Source: Porphyrobacter sp. CACIAM 03H1
GTDB taxonomy: Bacteria; Pseudomonadota; Alphaproteobacteria; Sphingomonadales; Sphingomonadaceae
Direction of reading: 5' to 3'
NCBI RefSeq assembly: GCF_002215495.1
Contig: NZ_CP021378.1
Span: 332,417 to 396,416 of the forward strand
Length of the DNA stretch: 64,000 nt
Shown: positions 7,512 through 16,600 of the stretch, in pieces
How the letters are laid out: the number at the start of each line of letters is the position of its first letter
How positions within the stretch are numbered: the first letter of the stretch is position 1
The notes under the pieces: generated by a model
The model's input: only the letters and a program-made list of their open reading frames with translations
Told to the model about the DNA's origin: nothing
The model's database searches: none
Translations under genes and position numbers: made by a program

Positions 7512-10063
7512 CGGCAGTCGACACCATTTGGGAGAAGTATGCTTCCCAGATTCCCGGGCTGCTCGAGCGCCGCCCCGATTTCCGCTTCGACCCGGATTAC
7601 TATGCCAGCAAGACGAGCCTTGTCGGTGCGTCCCTGGACGCCATCCGGGAGCACTTCGACGCGCACGGCCACGAGCATGGGCTCAAGGCCAACAAGTACC
7701 ATGAATATGCCAAGCACAGCGACGAAGTTCAGAAGATCCTATGCGAGTTAGTTGACGAGGAAGAGATAGAGCCGCTTCTTCGCAAAGGTGAGCCGCTCGC
7801 AGTCGAGCTTCTATTTGAACTCATAAGCTTGGGAGATCCGATTGATTCACAGGTCTCTCGATTCTCAGTGACGCATTACAATATGTCCCACCCGGACATC
7901 GCCACGGCAAATGTAGATCCCCTTTATCACTATCTCAATTTCGGTGCGAAGGAAGGGCGGGCCACTCTCGGCGCGATCCGCGAGGCTAGGCAGGTTGGGA
8001 GGATCTCTTTTGATCCGGCAAAGCCAACCGTTCTGGTCTGTGTTCACGAGATGTCCCGTACGGGGGCGCCGATCGTCGGGCTGGACATTGCGCGCGAGGC
8101 TTGTGAGACACACAACGTCATTGTCGCCTCTCTCCGTGACGGCCCACTCCTTGAGCAATTCACGCAGTTTGCCACCGAGGTACTGATCACAGATAAGCCT
8201 AGGACCGAGTTCCGCTTTCTCTCTTCGGTCGCGGCGAGGGACATCGATTTTGCGATCCTGAATTCTGTAGTTTGCTTCCCGTTCATCTCCTTCGTTGTGG
8301 AAGCCGAAATTCCCTTCGCCTCCTATATCCATGAATACGCGCAGTACACGCGGCCGTCTTATCCATTCAATTTCGTCCTGCTGTATTCGGACTTGCTCGT
8401 TTTTTCCTCGCAGCACGTCCGCGACAGTTGGCGGGATCGCATGCTTGACGTGAATTTCAACGTTGATCGCGACACGGCGATCCTTCCCCAGCGGGTCCCG
8501 ACGTTGGGTGGCGTTTCGGTCGACGTCCTATCCAACAGTCGCGAGCGCCTTTCCCGTCAGATCGGTCGCAACCTGACGAATACTCGGATCGTCTGCGGCG
8601 CCGGTCAGCCGCAGTGGCGAAAAGGCACCGACATCTTCGTGATGGCGGCGCAGATCTGCAGAAGTCGCGACCCTGACACCCTGTTCGTGTGGATCGGCCA
8701 CGGCGTTCAGCATGATGAACTGCACTTCGGTGCCTACATGACCCACCATTTGGACCAGATAGGCGTGGGCAAGAAGGACTCCAACGTGGTCTTTCTCGAA
8801 GCAGGTCCGGCTTACAAGGATCTGCTGGCAGCGTCCGATGTCATGTTCATGTCTTCGAGGCTCGATCCCTTGCCAAATGTCGTGTTCGATGCTCTCGAAC
8901 ACGGGTGCAAGGTGATCCAGTTCGAAGGGGCTTCAGGCTTCACGGACGAGGACTACAAGAAGTTGGGTATGTTCGCGACCGTGGAGTTCGGAAATCCGGA
9001 AGCCGCGGTAGAAGAGATACTGAAGACGCCGCGAAAGCAGGCCTCTGAGCGCCAAGGACGCGGCGATCAACTGGACCTGTTCCGGATGCTTTCCGAAACG
9101 CTGATGAAAAGGCTCGGGCAGCAGCGCTATTTCGTTTCCGGCGTCTCACAGATCGACGAACCAGTGATGTTTACCTCGAGCGCCGCGGACGCCGATGCCC
9201 GCGCGCTGGAGCGCAGCAAGATGTTCCAGTACGGGCGCCGGAGGCTGTGGCGCGATCTCGACGACGTGCGGAGCGAACTGAGCTCATCCGACAACTGGGT
9301 TCACAAGGCTCTTCGTCTGGCGCCGTACGAGGTGTCTAGAGAGGAGACGCTGCCGGTTTTCTCGATGCACATCCACGCCCACTACACCGATGAGCTGGCG
9401 TCGGACGTCGAGGCATTCTATATGTACCGGGAGGCGAAGCGTGTCGTCATAACCACCGATACGCACAAGAAGAAAGACGCCATCCTAAAAATCATGGAGC
9501 CGCATGGTATCCGGCCCGAGGTGGTGCTTGTTCCGAATACCGGACGCGACATCCTGCCCTTCATCAAGATGTTCGAGAAGGGCGGCGTGGCCGGTGAAGA
9601 CGAATTCTGGTGCCACGTCCATCAGAAAAAGTCGCTAACGTCAACGAGCGGTGGCGACCGGTGGCGCAAGTTCCTCCTGCGCATTCTCCTCGGGGACGCG
9701 AGCCGTGCTTCCAGCGCGTTCGCAAATCTCACCCGCGCCGGAGTCGGCTTGGTCGCACCTTTCGACCCCCACTTCATCGGATGGGACGACAGCCGGCGAT
9801 TGCTCCCGAAATTCGACGGTCGCCTGCCGGGGCCGTTCCCGGAGAACCCGTTGCTCTTCCCAGTCGGAAACATGTTCTGGGTCCGGCGATCAGTGGTGGA
9901 GGCGATGATCGAATTCTTCGGACCCGATTATGCGTGGCCGAGCGAGCCCATTTCAAACGACGGCACGGAGTATCATTTAATCGAACGCCTCTGGCCCGCG
10001 ATCGCTGCGTCGATTGGACTAGAATCGGTGTTCGTGCATAAGCTCGACGAAAAGAGGCTCTAG
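7508..10063 (+). CDS. bifunctional glycosyltransferase: GT4 domain plus RgpF (rhamnan synthesis F) domain
   Basis: An 851-residue protein with two enzymatic parts. After an N-terminal segment containing two diverged FD..Y...EGR-type modules (about residues 25-55 and 121-152), a GT4-like domain starts at about 175 (VLVCVHEMSRTGAP). It contains GAGQPQWRKGTDIF and ends with the donor-binding stretch RLDPLPNVVFDALEHG (about 455-470). From about 615 to the end is an RgpF-family domain: FSMHIHAHY, LVPNTGRDILPFI, HVHQKKSLTS, NMFWVRR. RgpF proteins extend rhamnose-containing glycans, which matches the rml operon in this locus. GTG start overlaps the upstream stop by 4 bases. The linkages made cannot be inferred. 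Confidence 0.88.
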   Translation: MTAVDTIWEKYASQIPGLLERRPDFRFDPDYYASKTSLVGASLDAIREHFDAHGHEHGLKANKYHEYAKHSDEVQKILCELVDEEEIEPLLRKGEPLAVELLFELISLGDPIDSQVSRFSVTHYNMSHPDIATANVDPLYHYLNFGAKEGRATLGAIREARQVGRISFDPAKPTVLVCVHEMSRTGAPIVGLDIAREACETHNVIVASLRDGPLLEQFTQFATEVLITDKPRTEFRFLSSVAARDIDFAILNSVVCFPFISFVVEAEIPFASYIHEYAQYTRPSYPFNFVLLYSDLLVFSSQHVRDSWRDRMLDVNFNVDRDTAILPQRVPTLGGVSVDVLSNSRERLSRQIGRNLTNTRIVCGAGQPQWRKGTDIFVMAAQICRSRDPDTLFVWIGHGVQHDELHFGAYMTHHLDQIGVGKKDSNVVFLEAGPAYKDLLAASDVMFMSSRLDPLPNVVFDALEHGCKVIQFEGASGFTDEDYKKLGMFATVEFGNPEAAVEEILKTPRKQASERQGRGDQLDLFRMLSETLMKRLGQQRYFVSGVSQIDEPVMFTSSAADADARALERSKMFQYGRRRLWRDLDDVRSELSSSDNWVHKALRLAPYEVSREETLPVFSMHIHAHYTDELASDVEAFYMYREAKRVVITTDTHKKKDAILKIMEPHGIRPEVVLVPNTGRDILPFIKMFEKGGVAGEDEFWCHVHQKKSLTSTSGGDRWRKFLLRILLGDASRASSAFANLTRAGVGLVAPFDPHFIGWDDSRRLLPKFDGRLPGPFPENPLLFPVGNMFWVRRSVVEAMIEFFGPDYAWPSEPISNDGTEYHLIERLWPAIAASIGLESVFVHKLDEKRL

Positions 10064-10078
10064 GCCGTCGGAGCAGCT

Positions 10079-10099
10079 AGAGCGGTTTTCGACCGCTCT
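10079..10099. repeat. perfect hairpin next to the IS630 remnant
   Basis: An 8-bp perfect inverted repeat (AGAGCGGT / ACCGCTCT) around a 5-base loop (TTTCG), 15 bases after the GT/RgpF stop. It directly follows the TA at 10078-10079. IS630-family elements insert at TA, and a transposase remnant begins 85 bases further on, so this may be the surviving end of the element. It lacks a T-tract, which makes it a poor intrinsic terminator, though it may act as one for the upstream gene. Confidence 0.5.
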
Positions 10100-10183
10100 G
10101 AATCGGGGGGCCATCCTTGGCGAAATCTGATTCACGATCTGCGCTGGTAAAGAAAGCCCGCATAGACGGGCCAGCCTCTCTCT

Positions 10184-10559
10184 ATGAATTTGCGTGTCCG
10201 GCTGCTGCCAGTGGTCGATGATGGGATGATCTGCCGTGTGGTGGCGAATCGTTCTGGCGTTGCGCCTTCGTCAGCGATCCGCTTGCACGCACAACGACGT
10301 GATGCTGGAGATTTTGCTGCCAAGTCCCCAGGGTGGCGATATGCACTCGAAACCGGTTGAAAGGCGGGCGTAAGACATCCTCGCTGTTTGGGAAGCACGC
10401 AAGGACACCACGCTCGTAGAGTTGCAGCTGACGGCGGTTGAAATAGGTCTGGCCGTCTACGGCGCCGAGTTTCACCGCTTCTTTGCAGGCTGGGGCATGA
10501 CGCGCAAGAAGCTATCCGGCGGGGCCCGCCTTGCGTGGGCAGATAGAAGGCGCTCTTAG
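10184..10559 (+). pseudogene. IS630-family transposase, N-terminal remnant
   Basis: Frame one from ATG 10184 reads LRVRLLPVVDDGM, then VANRSGVAPSSAIRLHAQ and GDFAAKSPG, the helix-turn-helix region typical of IS630/Tc1-like transposases. Near 10330 the homology shifts frame and continues GGDMHSKPVERRA, an in-frame stop, then DILAVWEARKDTTLVELQ and FHRFFAGWGMTRKK, the normal end of the DNA-binding half. The DDE catalytic half is absent. One frameshift, one stop and the truncation make it non-functional. It marks past insertion-sequence activity within the capsule locus. Confidence 0.8.
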
Positions 10560-10691
10560 GCGTGTCCTTAGCTAGCGTCGCAATCAGCAGATCGACAAGG
10601 TCTTTCCAGATCGGGGCCCCGCTCGAAAGGACTCAGTTCGCACACATATATTTATCGTGCTTGGCGACTCACAGGCCCGCCATGCCACGGC

Positions 10692-11444
10692 TCAGTGAAG
10701 ATCGAGCCAGGGGTGCCTTTCGGTCATCATCAGATGTAGCTTGCGGATATGATCGGGAAGGTTGGTATCAGTCCGCAGCATTGATGCGGAATGTTCGCGA
10801 TAGCGCGAGAGTATCTCGGGGATGTGCACGGCGAACTGATTTGCCTCACACAGGCGCAGCCAGAGGTCGTAATCTTCCCATCCGTAGTCGATGTGGTGAA
10901 ACCCCTCGAAATCCAGCAGGATTGACCTACGCACCATCGTCATCGCATCAAGGTAGTTACCGTGTCGCAGCGCGTCGCGGCTGAATAGGCTCGCCCCCAT
11001 TAGCGCGGATCGACGGTGGAACACTTCGATCAGGCTGTAGGCCACAGCCGCATCCAGTCGGCTGTCGAGAGCGGCAACATGCTTCTCTATGCAGCGCGGA
11101 TAGATGGTGTTGTCGGCATCGAGGAAGAAACAATACTCGGTCGTAGCGTGGGCGATGCCGGTGTTTCGAGTGATCGCCAAGCGGGCGTTGCTGGTATTCT
11201 GAAGCAGCACAAGCGCTAGCCCGCAGTCGCGATTTTGCTCCATCCAGCTCTTTACGACCGCGGCAGAATCGTCTTGGCTGCAATCGTCGATGACAATGAT
11301 GACGAGGTCGCGGAAACTCTGCGCCCGCACTGACTCAAGCGTTTCGACGATGTAATTGGCGTAGTTGTACAGTGGCACTATCACACTGACCCTGCGGCTG
11401 GCGTGGCCGTGGCTGAATAGGACTCGGGCCTCGCGCGTGATCAT
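10692..11444 (-). CDS. glycosyltransferase family 2
   Basis: A 250-residue GT-A-fold transferase. The N-terminal VSVIVPLYNYANYI (residue 19 on), IVIDDCSQDDS, and NARLAITRNTGI leading to FFLDADN (the DxD-type metal/nucleotide site near residue 112) are all present. The acceptor-side ED motif appears in DYGWEDYDLWLRLCE. No membrane segment. It overlaps the upstream gene (11441-13135) by 4 bases and is last in a three-gene minus-strand run with a methyltransferase. The sugar donor is unknown. Confidence 0.9.
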   Translation of the reverse strand: MITREARVLFSHGHASRRVSVIVPLYNYANYIVETLESVRAQSFRDLVIIVIDDCSQDDSAAVVKSWMEQNRDCGLALVLLQNTSNARLAITRNTGIAHATTEYCFFLDADNTIYPRCIEKHVAALDSRLDAAVAYSLIEVFHRRSALMGASLFSRDALRHGNYLDAMTMVRRSILLDFEGFHHIDYGWEDYDLWLRLCEANQFAVHIPEILSRYREHSASMLRTDTNLPDHIRKLHLMMTERHPWLDLH

Positions 11445-13135
11445 GACAGGATCTCTCCGTGCGCGGTGATGGAGGCGAGCAGGGCCTCACAATTGGCACG
11501 TACCTCGGCAAGTCGGGCGCGGCCTTCGGCGGTGGTCAGCAAATGATTCAGCATTTCTGGCATCGCTGCCGCCGCGCACTCTAAGTAGTGTACGCCAGAC
11601 GTGAGAATCCCGGTATCAATGCAGGGCTCGGTCAGAACGACGCAACCCTCGCAGATGCCCGAAACAAACAGCCGGTGCCACTCGAAATAATGACTTTCGC
11701 CCTGGTGGATGTTGAGCAGGATCTTCGCGTTACGTGCGAGCTGAGCAACGTCATGTTTCGGCAAGGTGTTGCCATTGGTTGAGTTCGCTGGCCCGCTAAG
11801 GCGGGGGCTGTGAATGAAAGCGTCATACCTGGCGAGAACCGGCGCAAGCTTGGCTAGTATGGCCTCGCGCCGCGGGTTCAGAGCGCCAATGAACAAAATC
11901 TCGTAGGGTCGCTCGTCATAGTTCTGCGGCCAAGTCAGCGCCTTCACATAGCGCCTCGCGGTAGTCTGTTTGGACAGAGGCGCCGTCTCGACCGCGAACA
12001 CTGAGCTTTCGAATGGCAGCAGCGGCACAAAGCTGGCGCGTATGCCAAGTCGGCGCAGGCCCCGTGCTGAGGCGGGATTGATGTCGATTGCCATCCGCGA
12101 ACGGAGCATGACCCCGAGCGCCAGCGAAAACCAGGACGTATGCCACTGCTCGGTGTTGAAATACACCGCGCGTGCCAAGCGCTCAGCCGGCCAGTCCTTT
12201 CCCGGACCGTGGATGCAGTACTCGTGCGGAGCAACGACGAGCAGGTTGTGGTCCTCCTGCATTAAGGCACTGTCATCGGTCAAGCGGCGCGCCTTATATC
12301 CACGCCGCGCCAGGTAATCGGCGAGGTAAGCCGCGATGTCCGTGAAGAAGAAGTTCCCTTCGGCCCAATGGAGCACAAGGGTCTCCTTAGCAGGGTCGAA
12401 AAACGCATCGATCTGCTCAAGGCGTTGGGCGGCCGAACCCTTTATGAACTCGTCGGCATTGCTGGACGAAAATGCACGGCGGCCTTCCGCCAACCCGTAG
12501 TAAACGTAGTGTTCAAGCGGGTGCATGTTAATCGTGTCTGGGTTCTCGATGAGGTAAAATGCGCCCGAGAACAGCGGACCGGGATCATGAAGCGGATCGT
12601 TCGAAGAACGCTTGAGGTAACTGGTAAGCGCCTCATCGAGGTTAGGGGACACATCGGGGTTCTTAGACCTGTACCAGTGGAGATCGAACAGACCGCTTGC
12701 AACTATCCTGTCGCGCAATGCCGGCGAGAGCGCGCTTACGGCGACCGGCTCCGGCGCGGCCGGAATCCCGCCACGCTCCTCCGCAAGGCCGTGGAGGAGG
12801 GCGTGCGCGAGCGGACCCGACCTGAATTGCGCGACGTCCGGGTTGAACACAAGATATTGCGCGGCATCGAACAGGCCTCGCCGGCCTAGTTTTCGCAGGA
12901 CCGTGCGGTACCATACGCGCCAGGGCAGCCACCTCTGCCACCAAGCAGTCGGCTCGGCCGCGAGGATGTTTACGACCGCATGCACCCATCGATGTCGATC
13001 CGCGAGAGCGATATAGCTTCGCCGGAGTTCCTCCAGCTCGCGCTGGAGGCGCAGGTAATCCTCGGTGAGCCGCTCCGAGCTTGCCGGCGTCTGACTCGCT
13101 CGCGGATCAACCTCCGGTCGCGGCTTGTTCTTCAA
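11441..13135 (-). CDS. multi-domain glycosyltransferase-like protein with coiled coil and NPDV modules
   Basis: A 564-residue protein. Residues 20-45 form a short coiled coil (DYLRLQRELEELRRSY). A Trp/Arg-rich, probably membrane-associating stretch follows (WWQRWLPWRVWYRTVL, 65-80). Then come three related modules: FDAAQYLVFNPDVAQF (90-105, ending near 120), FDLHWYRSKNPDV (150-162), and a third with FYLIENPD ending PLEHYVYYGLAEGRR (193-220). From about 245 the protein looks like a GT-B-type transferase (VLHWAEGNFFFTDIAAYLA; ILFIGALNPRREAIL; FEWHRLFVSGICEGCVVLTE). It overlaps both neighbours by 4 bases. Glycosyl transfer is inferred from the fold-like pattern and context, not from a diagnostic motif. 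Confidence 0.72.
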   Translation of the reverse strand: MKNKPRPEVDPRASQTPASSERLTEDYLRLQRELEELRRSYIALADRHRWVHAVVNILAAEPTAWWQRWLPWRVWYRTVLRKLGRRGLFDAAQYLVFNPDVAQFRSGPLAHALLHGLAEERGGIPAAPEPVAVSALSPALRDRIVASGLFDLHWYRSKNPDVSPNLDEALTSYLKRSSNDPLHDPGPLFSGAFYLIENPDTINMHPLEHYVYYGLAEGRRAFSSSNADEFIKGSAAQRLEQIDAFFDPAKETLVLHWAEGNFFFTDIAAYLADYLARRGYKARRLTDDSALMQEDHNLLVVAPHEYCIHGPGKDWPAERLARAVYFNTEQWHTSWFSLALGVMLRSRMAIDINPASARGLRRLGIRASFVPLLPFESSVFAVETAPLSKQTTARRYVKALTWPQNYDERPYEILFIGALNPRREAILAKLAPVLARYDAFIHSPRLSGPANSTNGNTLPKHDVAQLARNAKILLNIHQGESHYFEWHRLFVSGICEGCVVLTEPCIDTGILTSGVHYLECAAAAMPEMLNHLLTTAEGRARLAEVRANCEALLASITAHGEILS

Positions 13136-13941
13136 GCGTTAACTCCCGGCCGTCCGAACACGACGACATCTTGATGATCGTCCCAAGCCCGCTCGCGGAA
13201 ACCCAATATCCGCACGTCCTCGAGCCCTTGAATCTCGCCCATCAGTCTGGACGGATTGATCAGGGTGACGCCATAGGTCGCCTGTGCCGCGAAGGCTGCG
13301 TCGCGAAACGCCGAATCGTAATCGACGAAACCGAAGCCAGTTTCGTGATACTGGGCGCGCGCGATCTCGAACAGATCGTCGCCAATCAGCTTCCACTTGT
13401 GATCTTGGATGTAGATCGCGTGACGCCCTTCAACCGTCGCGATGGCAATCCCGTTAGGCGTCAGAGAACGGGCGATGAAGCGGATCGCCTCAATAAACAA
13501 CGGATGCGGAAGGTGGGTCAAAAGCGAGCCGCAGAAGATCAAGTCCCATTCCCCGATGTCGAGCGTGGCTAGGCTTTCGCTGCTCTGAATCGGCTCCGCG
13601 CCGAACTCGCGCTCGCAGAAGTGGATATGCGACGAGTAAAGATCGCAAGCGCCAATCCTCGCCTCGGGAAACATGGCCCTAAGGTGACGCGTTACCCGTC
13701 CTGATCCCGAAGGAAAATCAAGAATGCTGGAAGGAACTCCGCGCCCATTGATGAGCAATTCAGACATCACGATACGGAGGGCGTCCCTTCCAACGGCAAA
13801 GTAGTGGTCGCGCTGCCACTGCTCTTCAAAGCGGTTTTCCTTATCAGAGTAGTCTAGCACCTGACTTACTTCACGCGATTGGTAGCCCGCCCATAAAGTG
13901 AGGTGGATACGGAGGGTCTCTTCCAAACTGATCATCCCCAC
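13132..13941 (-). CDS. class I SAM-dependent methyltransferase
   Basis: A 269-residue cytoplasmic methyltransferase. SAM-binding motif I is ILDFPSGSGRVTRHL at about residue 73, the acidic motif II GACDLYSSHI follows, and GEWDLIFCGSLLTHLP is motif IV with its usual successor. It is first in the minus-strand run of methyltransferase, NPDV-module protein and GT2, with 4-base overlaps. The context suggests methylation of a sugar or chain end of the capsule. It diverges from the sulfotransferase gene across a 243-bp spacer in which I recognise no gene. Confidence 0.85.
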   Translation of the reverse strand: MGMISLEETLRIHLTLWAGYQSREVSQVLDYSDKENRFEEQWQRDHYFAVGRDALRIVMSELLINGRGVPSSILDFPSGSGRVTRHLRAMFPEARIGACDLYSSHIHFCEREFGAEPIQSSESLATLDIGEWDLIFCGSLLTHLPHPLFIEAIRFIARSLTPNGIAIATVEGRHAIYIQDHKWKLIGDDLFEIARAQYHETGFGFVDYDSAFRDAAFAAQATYGVTLINPSRLMGEIQGLEDVRILGFRERAWDDHQDVVVFGRPGVNA

Positions 13942-14184
13942 TTACCCCCTTCTTCAGCCTGGCACGCCGAGACCGCTGTTGCCGTCTCCGACCGCCCTTC
14001 GCAAGGGTAATCTCGTCTCCCCCCCAAGCCTAAAACGGCGCAGGGTAACGGATTACGCAATAGCCAACGGGGAATGGATGTGGCCGCGCCTGATTTCAAC
14101 GGCTGGGACCTAATCGCGACCGAGCAACTGCTCCTGAAATGTGAGTGGACACGATGCGAACCCTTACAGTAGGGAGAGTGCACC

Positions 14185-16539
14185 ATGACGCAAGCACCAC
14201 GCAAGTTGCCAGCATCACGCCACAAAACAGATTCCAAGCCAAAGGGTATTTTGGTTTTGGGGATGCATCGGAGCGGTACGAGCGCATGCACCAGAGTGCT
14301 GAACCTTCTTGGTTGCGCGCTCCCAGACGAGCTGATTGCGGGAGGTGATGGCAACGAGCTGGGGCACTGGGAATCAGTCGCTGCGGTAGCGCTCAACGAT
14401 AGAATGCTGGAATCGGCAGGGTCGAATTGGAGCGATTGGGGCCCCATTAATGATGACTGGCGCGACTCGAGCGTGCGCGAGGAGATGGTAGCAGAGGCCA
14501 GCGCCTTGCTAAAGGAGCACGCCGAACTCGGCCCGCTTTTCGCGCTCAAGGACCCAAGGCTGTGCCGATTGGCCGATGTCTGGCTCGAAGCCATGCACGA
14601 TGCGCAGATAGACCCGCTAGTCGTGATAATGGTTCGTAATCCGCTGGAGGTCGCGGAATCGCTTGAAAGCCGGGATCTCATGTCCCACGGCTATGGCCTG
14701 CTGCTGTGGCTGCGCCATGTAATCGACGCGGAGCGGCTCTCACGCGGTCAACGGAGGGTCGTTTGTACTTATGACCAACTCCTTGAAAATTGGCATGACG
14801 CGGTCGGCCGGATCAAGAGTGGCCTTGGCGTGTCGTTCCCCCGGAATTCGCCCGTCGTTCATCGGGAGATCGATGACTTTCTGAGTCCGTCACACCGACA
14901 TCACCGGCTGGCGGTGGAAACCGTTTTGAGGAATTCGGGCCTGTCAGATTGGCTTCGTAAAGCCTTGGCCGTCATGTTGCGATGGAGTGAGGTTGGCGAA
15001 AGCGAGGAAGATCATCGAGAACTTGATGCGATCGCTGCCGAGTTCGACAATTCCTATAGCGCTTTCGCGCGCCTGCTTCTGCTCAGCGACGCTGCCGGCG
15101 AAGTTGGTTCTGCTAGTCATCTAAAGCGTCAGCTGTCGGCGCAGATCCAAGAGGCACAACACGCGTCGATAGCCGCGCAAGCGGCGATAAAGGATGCCGA
15201 AGACAAGCTCGAAAACGAGCGCAGGCGGCTCGCCGAACTCGAAACCGAAATCGAGAGCCTGCGAACTGTCCAACCCCAGCTTAACGCCGAAATCGCTGAG
15301 CTCAAAGCCGCCCTCGACTCATCAGGTGGCAAGGTCGACGAGCTCGAGGCCGAAGTCGAAAGGCTCGAAAACGAGCGCAGGCGGCTCGCCGAACTCGAAA
15401 CCGAAATCGAGAGCCTGCGAACTGTCCAACCCCAGCTTAACGCCGAAATCGCTGAGCTCAAAGCCGCCCTCGACTCATCAGGTGGCAAGGTCGACGAGCT
15501 CGAGGCCGAAGTCGAAAGGCTCGAAAACGAGCGCAGGCGCGCCGAGGAGCTGGAGTTTGAGATCAAGCTCATGCGAGAACGCGATGCCTCGGCGTCGCGT
15601 GAGATAGCCAAGCTCGAAAAGGCTTTAGAGGATTCCGCTAACCTCGTCCGCAAGGAGGAAGAGCGTCGGCGGGAAGCCGAAAAGGTGGTTGAGTCCCAGC
15701 GCTCTAACCTTGCTCAGAGTGAGTGGAAAGTTTCGGAGTACCAAGGGCGGCTGGCTACCGCTCAAAGCGCCCTGATCCAGCGCGAGGAGGAGCTGGCTCA
15801 GCTTTGGAAGCAGTTGCTCGAAGCGGAGAAAACGACGGCTTACGCCAAGGCTACCTCCGACCACGAACGCGAGCGCGCCACAGCCGCGGAGCGCAAGGCT
15901 GCCGAACTCGCGCAACAGGTCGATGAGTTGAAGAGTGCATCAGCTCTCTCAATAGAGAACCTTTCCGCCGAGGTAGCGCTCATGACTCAACTGTTGCGCG
16001 ACCAGAACACAGCCGCCGAAGCGGCCGAGGAAGAGCTGCTAGCGCTAAAGCATCAACTTCGAGATCGCGAAAGAATGCTGAAGGAGGCCCAGGAGGGATT
16101 AGCGGAGGCCAGTGCAAAACAGCATGAAATGTCTTTCGAATCCAAGGCCCTATGGTCAAAGGTGGTAGAGGCAGAAAAGCAGAAGCTCGATGCAGAAACG
16201 GCCCGGGCTGCGGCTGAGCGTAAGCTAAGCAGTCGCTCTGACGAGCTTACCCGTCTTACTAGGGCGTTGTCGGACGTAACCGAGCGCTCCAGTTTGTCGC
16301 AGGCTCAGGCCACTTGGCTGCGCGAGGTTGTCGTTGTGTCGCGAAGCTTTCCGAAATGGTGGTCGATCATGCCGACGAAGTGGCGACGTAAGCGCGAGGA
16401 GATTCGATATCGCCGGCGCGGTCTTTTTGATCCTGATCGCTACCTCGCAAACAACCCCGACGTTGCGGAATTCGGAATGGATCCGATGGTCCATTACATC
16501 GTGCACGGAATGGAAGAAGGGCGGACATGGGAGCGGTGA
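14185..16539 (+). CDS. sulfotransferase domain fused to a long coiled coil and C-terminal NPDV module
   Basis: A 784-residue protein. Residues 20-240 are a sulfotransferase: the 5'-phosphosulfate loop is GMHRSGTSA (26-34), the 3'-phosphate site is in VRNPLEVAESL (about 150-160), and a KDPRLCRL segment lies between. From about 310 to 712 the sequence is almost continuous heptad-rich, highly charged coiled coil containing two identical 52-residue tandem repeats. After it come a basic, Trp-containing stretch (WWSIMPTKWRRKREEI) and one FDPDRYLANNPDVAEF module ending HYIVHGMEEGR. Start ATG has GGGAGA upstream. It probably transfers sulfate from PAPS to the capsule glycan. The coiled coil could set distance or tether the enzyme; that is hypothesis. 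Confidence 0.85.
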   Translation: MTQAPRKLPASRHKTDSKPKGILVLGMHRSGTSACTRVLNLLGCALPDELIAGGDGNELGHWESVAAVALNDRMLESAGSNWSDWGPINDDWRDSSVREEMVAEASALLKEHAELGPLFALKDPRLCRLADVWLEAMHDAQIDPLVVIMVRNPLEVAESLESRDLMSHGYGLLLWLRHVIDAERLSRGQRRVVCTYDQLLENWHDAVGRIKSGLGVSFPRNSPVVHREIDDFLSPSHRHHRLAVETVLRNSGLSDWLRKALAVMLRWSEVGESEEDHRELDAIAAEFDNSYSAFARLLLLSDAAGEVGSASHLKRQLSAQIQEAQHASIAAQAAIKDAEDKLENERRRLAELETEIESLRTVQPQLNAEIAELKAALDSSGGKVDELEAEVERLENERRRLAELETEIESLRTVQPQLNAEIAELKAALDSSGGKVDELEAEVERLENERRRAEELEFEIKLMRERDASASREIAKLEKALEDSANLVRKEEERRREAEKVVESQRSNLAQSEWKVSEYQGRLATAQSALIQREEELAQLWKQLLEAEKTTAYAKATSDHERERATAAERKAAELAQQVDELKSASALSIENLSAEVALMTQLLRDQNTAAEAAEEELLALKHQLRDRERMLKEAQEGLAEASAKQHEMSFESKALWSKVVEAEKQKLDAETARAAAERKLSSRSDELTRLTRALSDVTERSSLSQAQATWLREVVVVSRSFPKWWSIMPTKWRRKREEIRYRRRGLFDPDRYLANNPDVAEFGMDPMVHYIVHGMEEGRTWER
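15208..15539 (+). repeat. tandem 156-bp repeat within the coiled-coil coding region
   Basis: Copy one (15208-15363) and copy two (15364-15519) appear identical base for base, and a third partial copy of about 20 bases starts at 15520. The period of 156 bp is 52 codons, so the frame is kept. Each unit encodes a charged coiled-coil segment from ENERRRLAELE to ELEAEVERL. Identity even at synonymous positions points to a recent duplication or ongoing homogenisation. Confidence 0.95.
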
Positions 16540-16600
16540 ACCTGGTTCCACCCAGAGCACTAATCCAAGTTAGCTGCATTCGGAAAGTCGGTCAGCTGCC

